Source: Streptosporangiaceae bacterium
GTDB lineage: Bacteria; Actinomycetota; Actinomycetes; Streptosporangiales; Streptosporangiaceae
Assembly (NCBI GenBank): GCA_030052355.1
Contig: JASIGS010000384.1
Span: 1-13,696 of the forward strand
DNA length: 13,696 nt
Reading direction: 5' to 3'
Below, in pieces: positions 13,671-13,696 of this stretch. The notes under the pieces are model-generated. The model was not told the DNA's origin. It made no database searches and saw nothing but the letters and a program-made list of their open reading frames with translations. Numbering within the stretch: position 1 is the first letter of the stretch; each line of letters starts with the position of its first letter. A program made the translations under genes and the position numbers.

Positions 13671-13696
13671 CAGGACATCTCCCCGCGTCGCCTAGG

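Noticed and set aside
1..13696. Biosynthetic gene cluster, defence island or mobile element
   Set aside because: The oxidoreductases, cyclase-family hydrolase and aminotransferase are scattered over both strands in separate units, and no synthase, transposase, integrase, nuclease-helicase or repeat array is visible.

Overview
The window is high-GC DNA with strong third-position GC bias, GTG as well as ATG starts, and families typical of Actinomycetota: paired LLM flavin oxidoreductases, a phosphoribosyltransferase/dienelactone-hydrolase fusion, a Glyoxalase_6-type VOC protein and a GH1 beta-glucosidase. I read it as a chromosomal stretch of a soil-type actinobacterium. Genus is not determinable by reading. 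I see no tRNA, rRNA, CRISPR array, insertion sequence, integrase or phage gene.

Layout. Positions 1-327 are a regulatory region with a candidate promoter and a 16-bp inverted repeat; a possible start of a leftward gene runs off the left edge. At 328-2847 lies the most unusual gene: one 839-residue chain made of a class III PLP aminotransferase, an Ala/Pro/Arg-rich linker and an NAD(P)-binding extended SDR. Both halves resemble enzymes associated with hopanoid side-chain biosynthesis (HpnO-like and HpnA-like). Facing it tail to tail, 8 bp away, is exonuclease III (2856-3728, minus). That gene diverges over only 23 bp from a predicted secreted-domain/four-helix membrane protein (3752-4525), which again converges with an 8-bp gap on an LLM oxidoreductase (4534-5463, minus). 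A divergent intergenic region with a palindrome leads to the phosphoribosyltransferase/hydrolase fusion (5548-6843).

Positions 6940-9496 form a sugar module: a ROK-family kinase-like protein with an altered zinc motif, then, behind its own candidate promoter and operator, a GH1 beta-glucosidase. The likely logic is that the glycosidase releases glucose or a related sugar from beta-glucosides and the ROK protein phosphorylates it. Leftward genes at 9547-11139 encode a small VOC protein and a secreted Asp-box (BNR) beta-propeller. Diverging from the latter are a NUDIX hydrolase (11297-11809) and, 25 bp later, a second, unrelated LLM oxidoreductase (11835-12887). The window ends with a metal-dependent cyclase/kynurenine-formamidase-like hydrolase (13032-13670).

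Most genes are individually familiar and packed as short divergent or convergent units, not as one large operon. I do not see a clear new multi-gene system. The best candidates for new biology are the aminotransferase-SDR fusion, the ROK protein with a Cys-to-Asp change in its zinc motif, the His-containing membrane protein and several operator-like palindromes.
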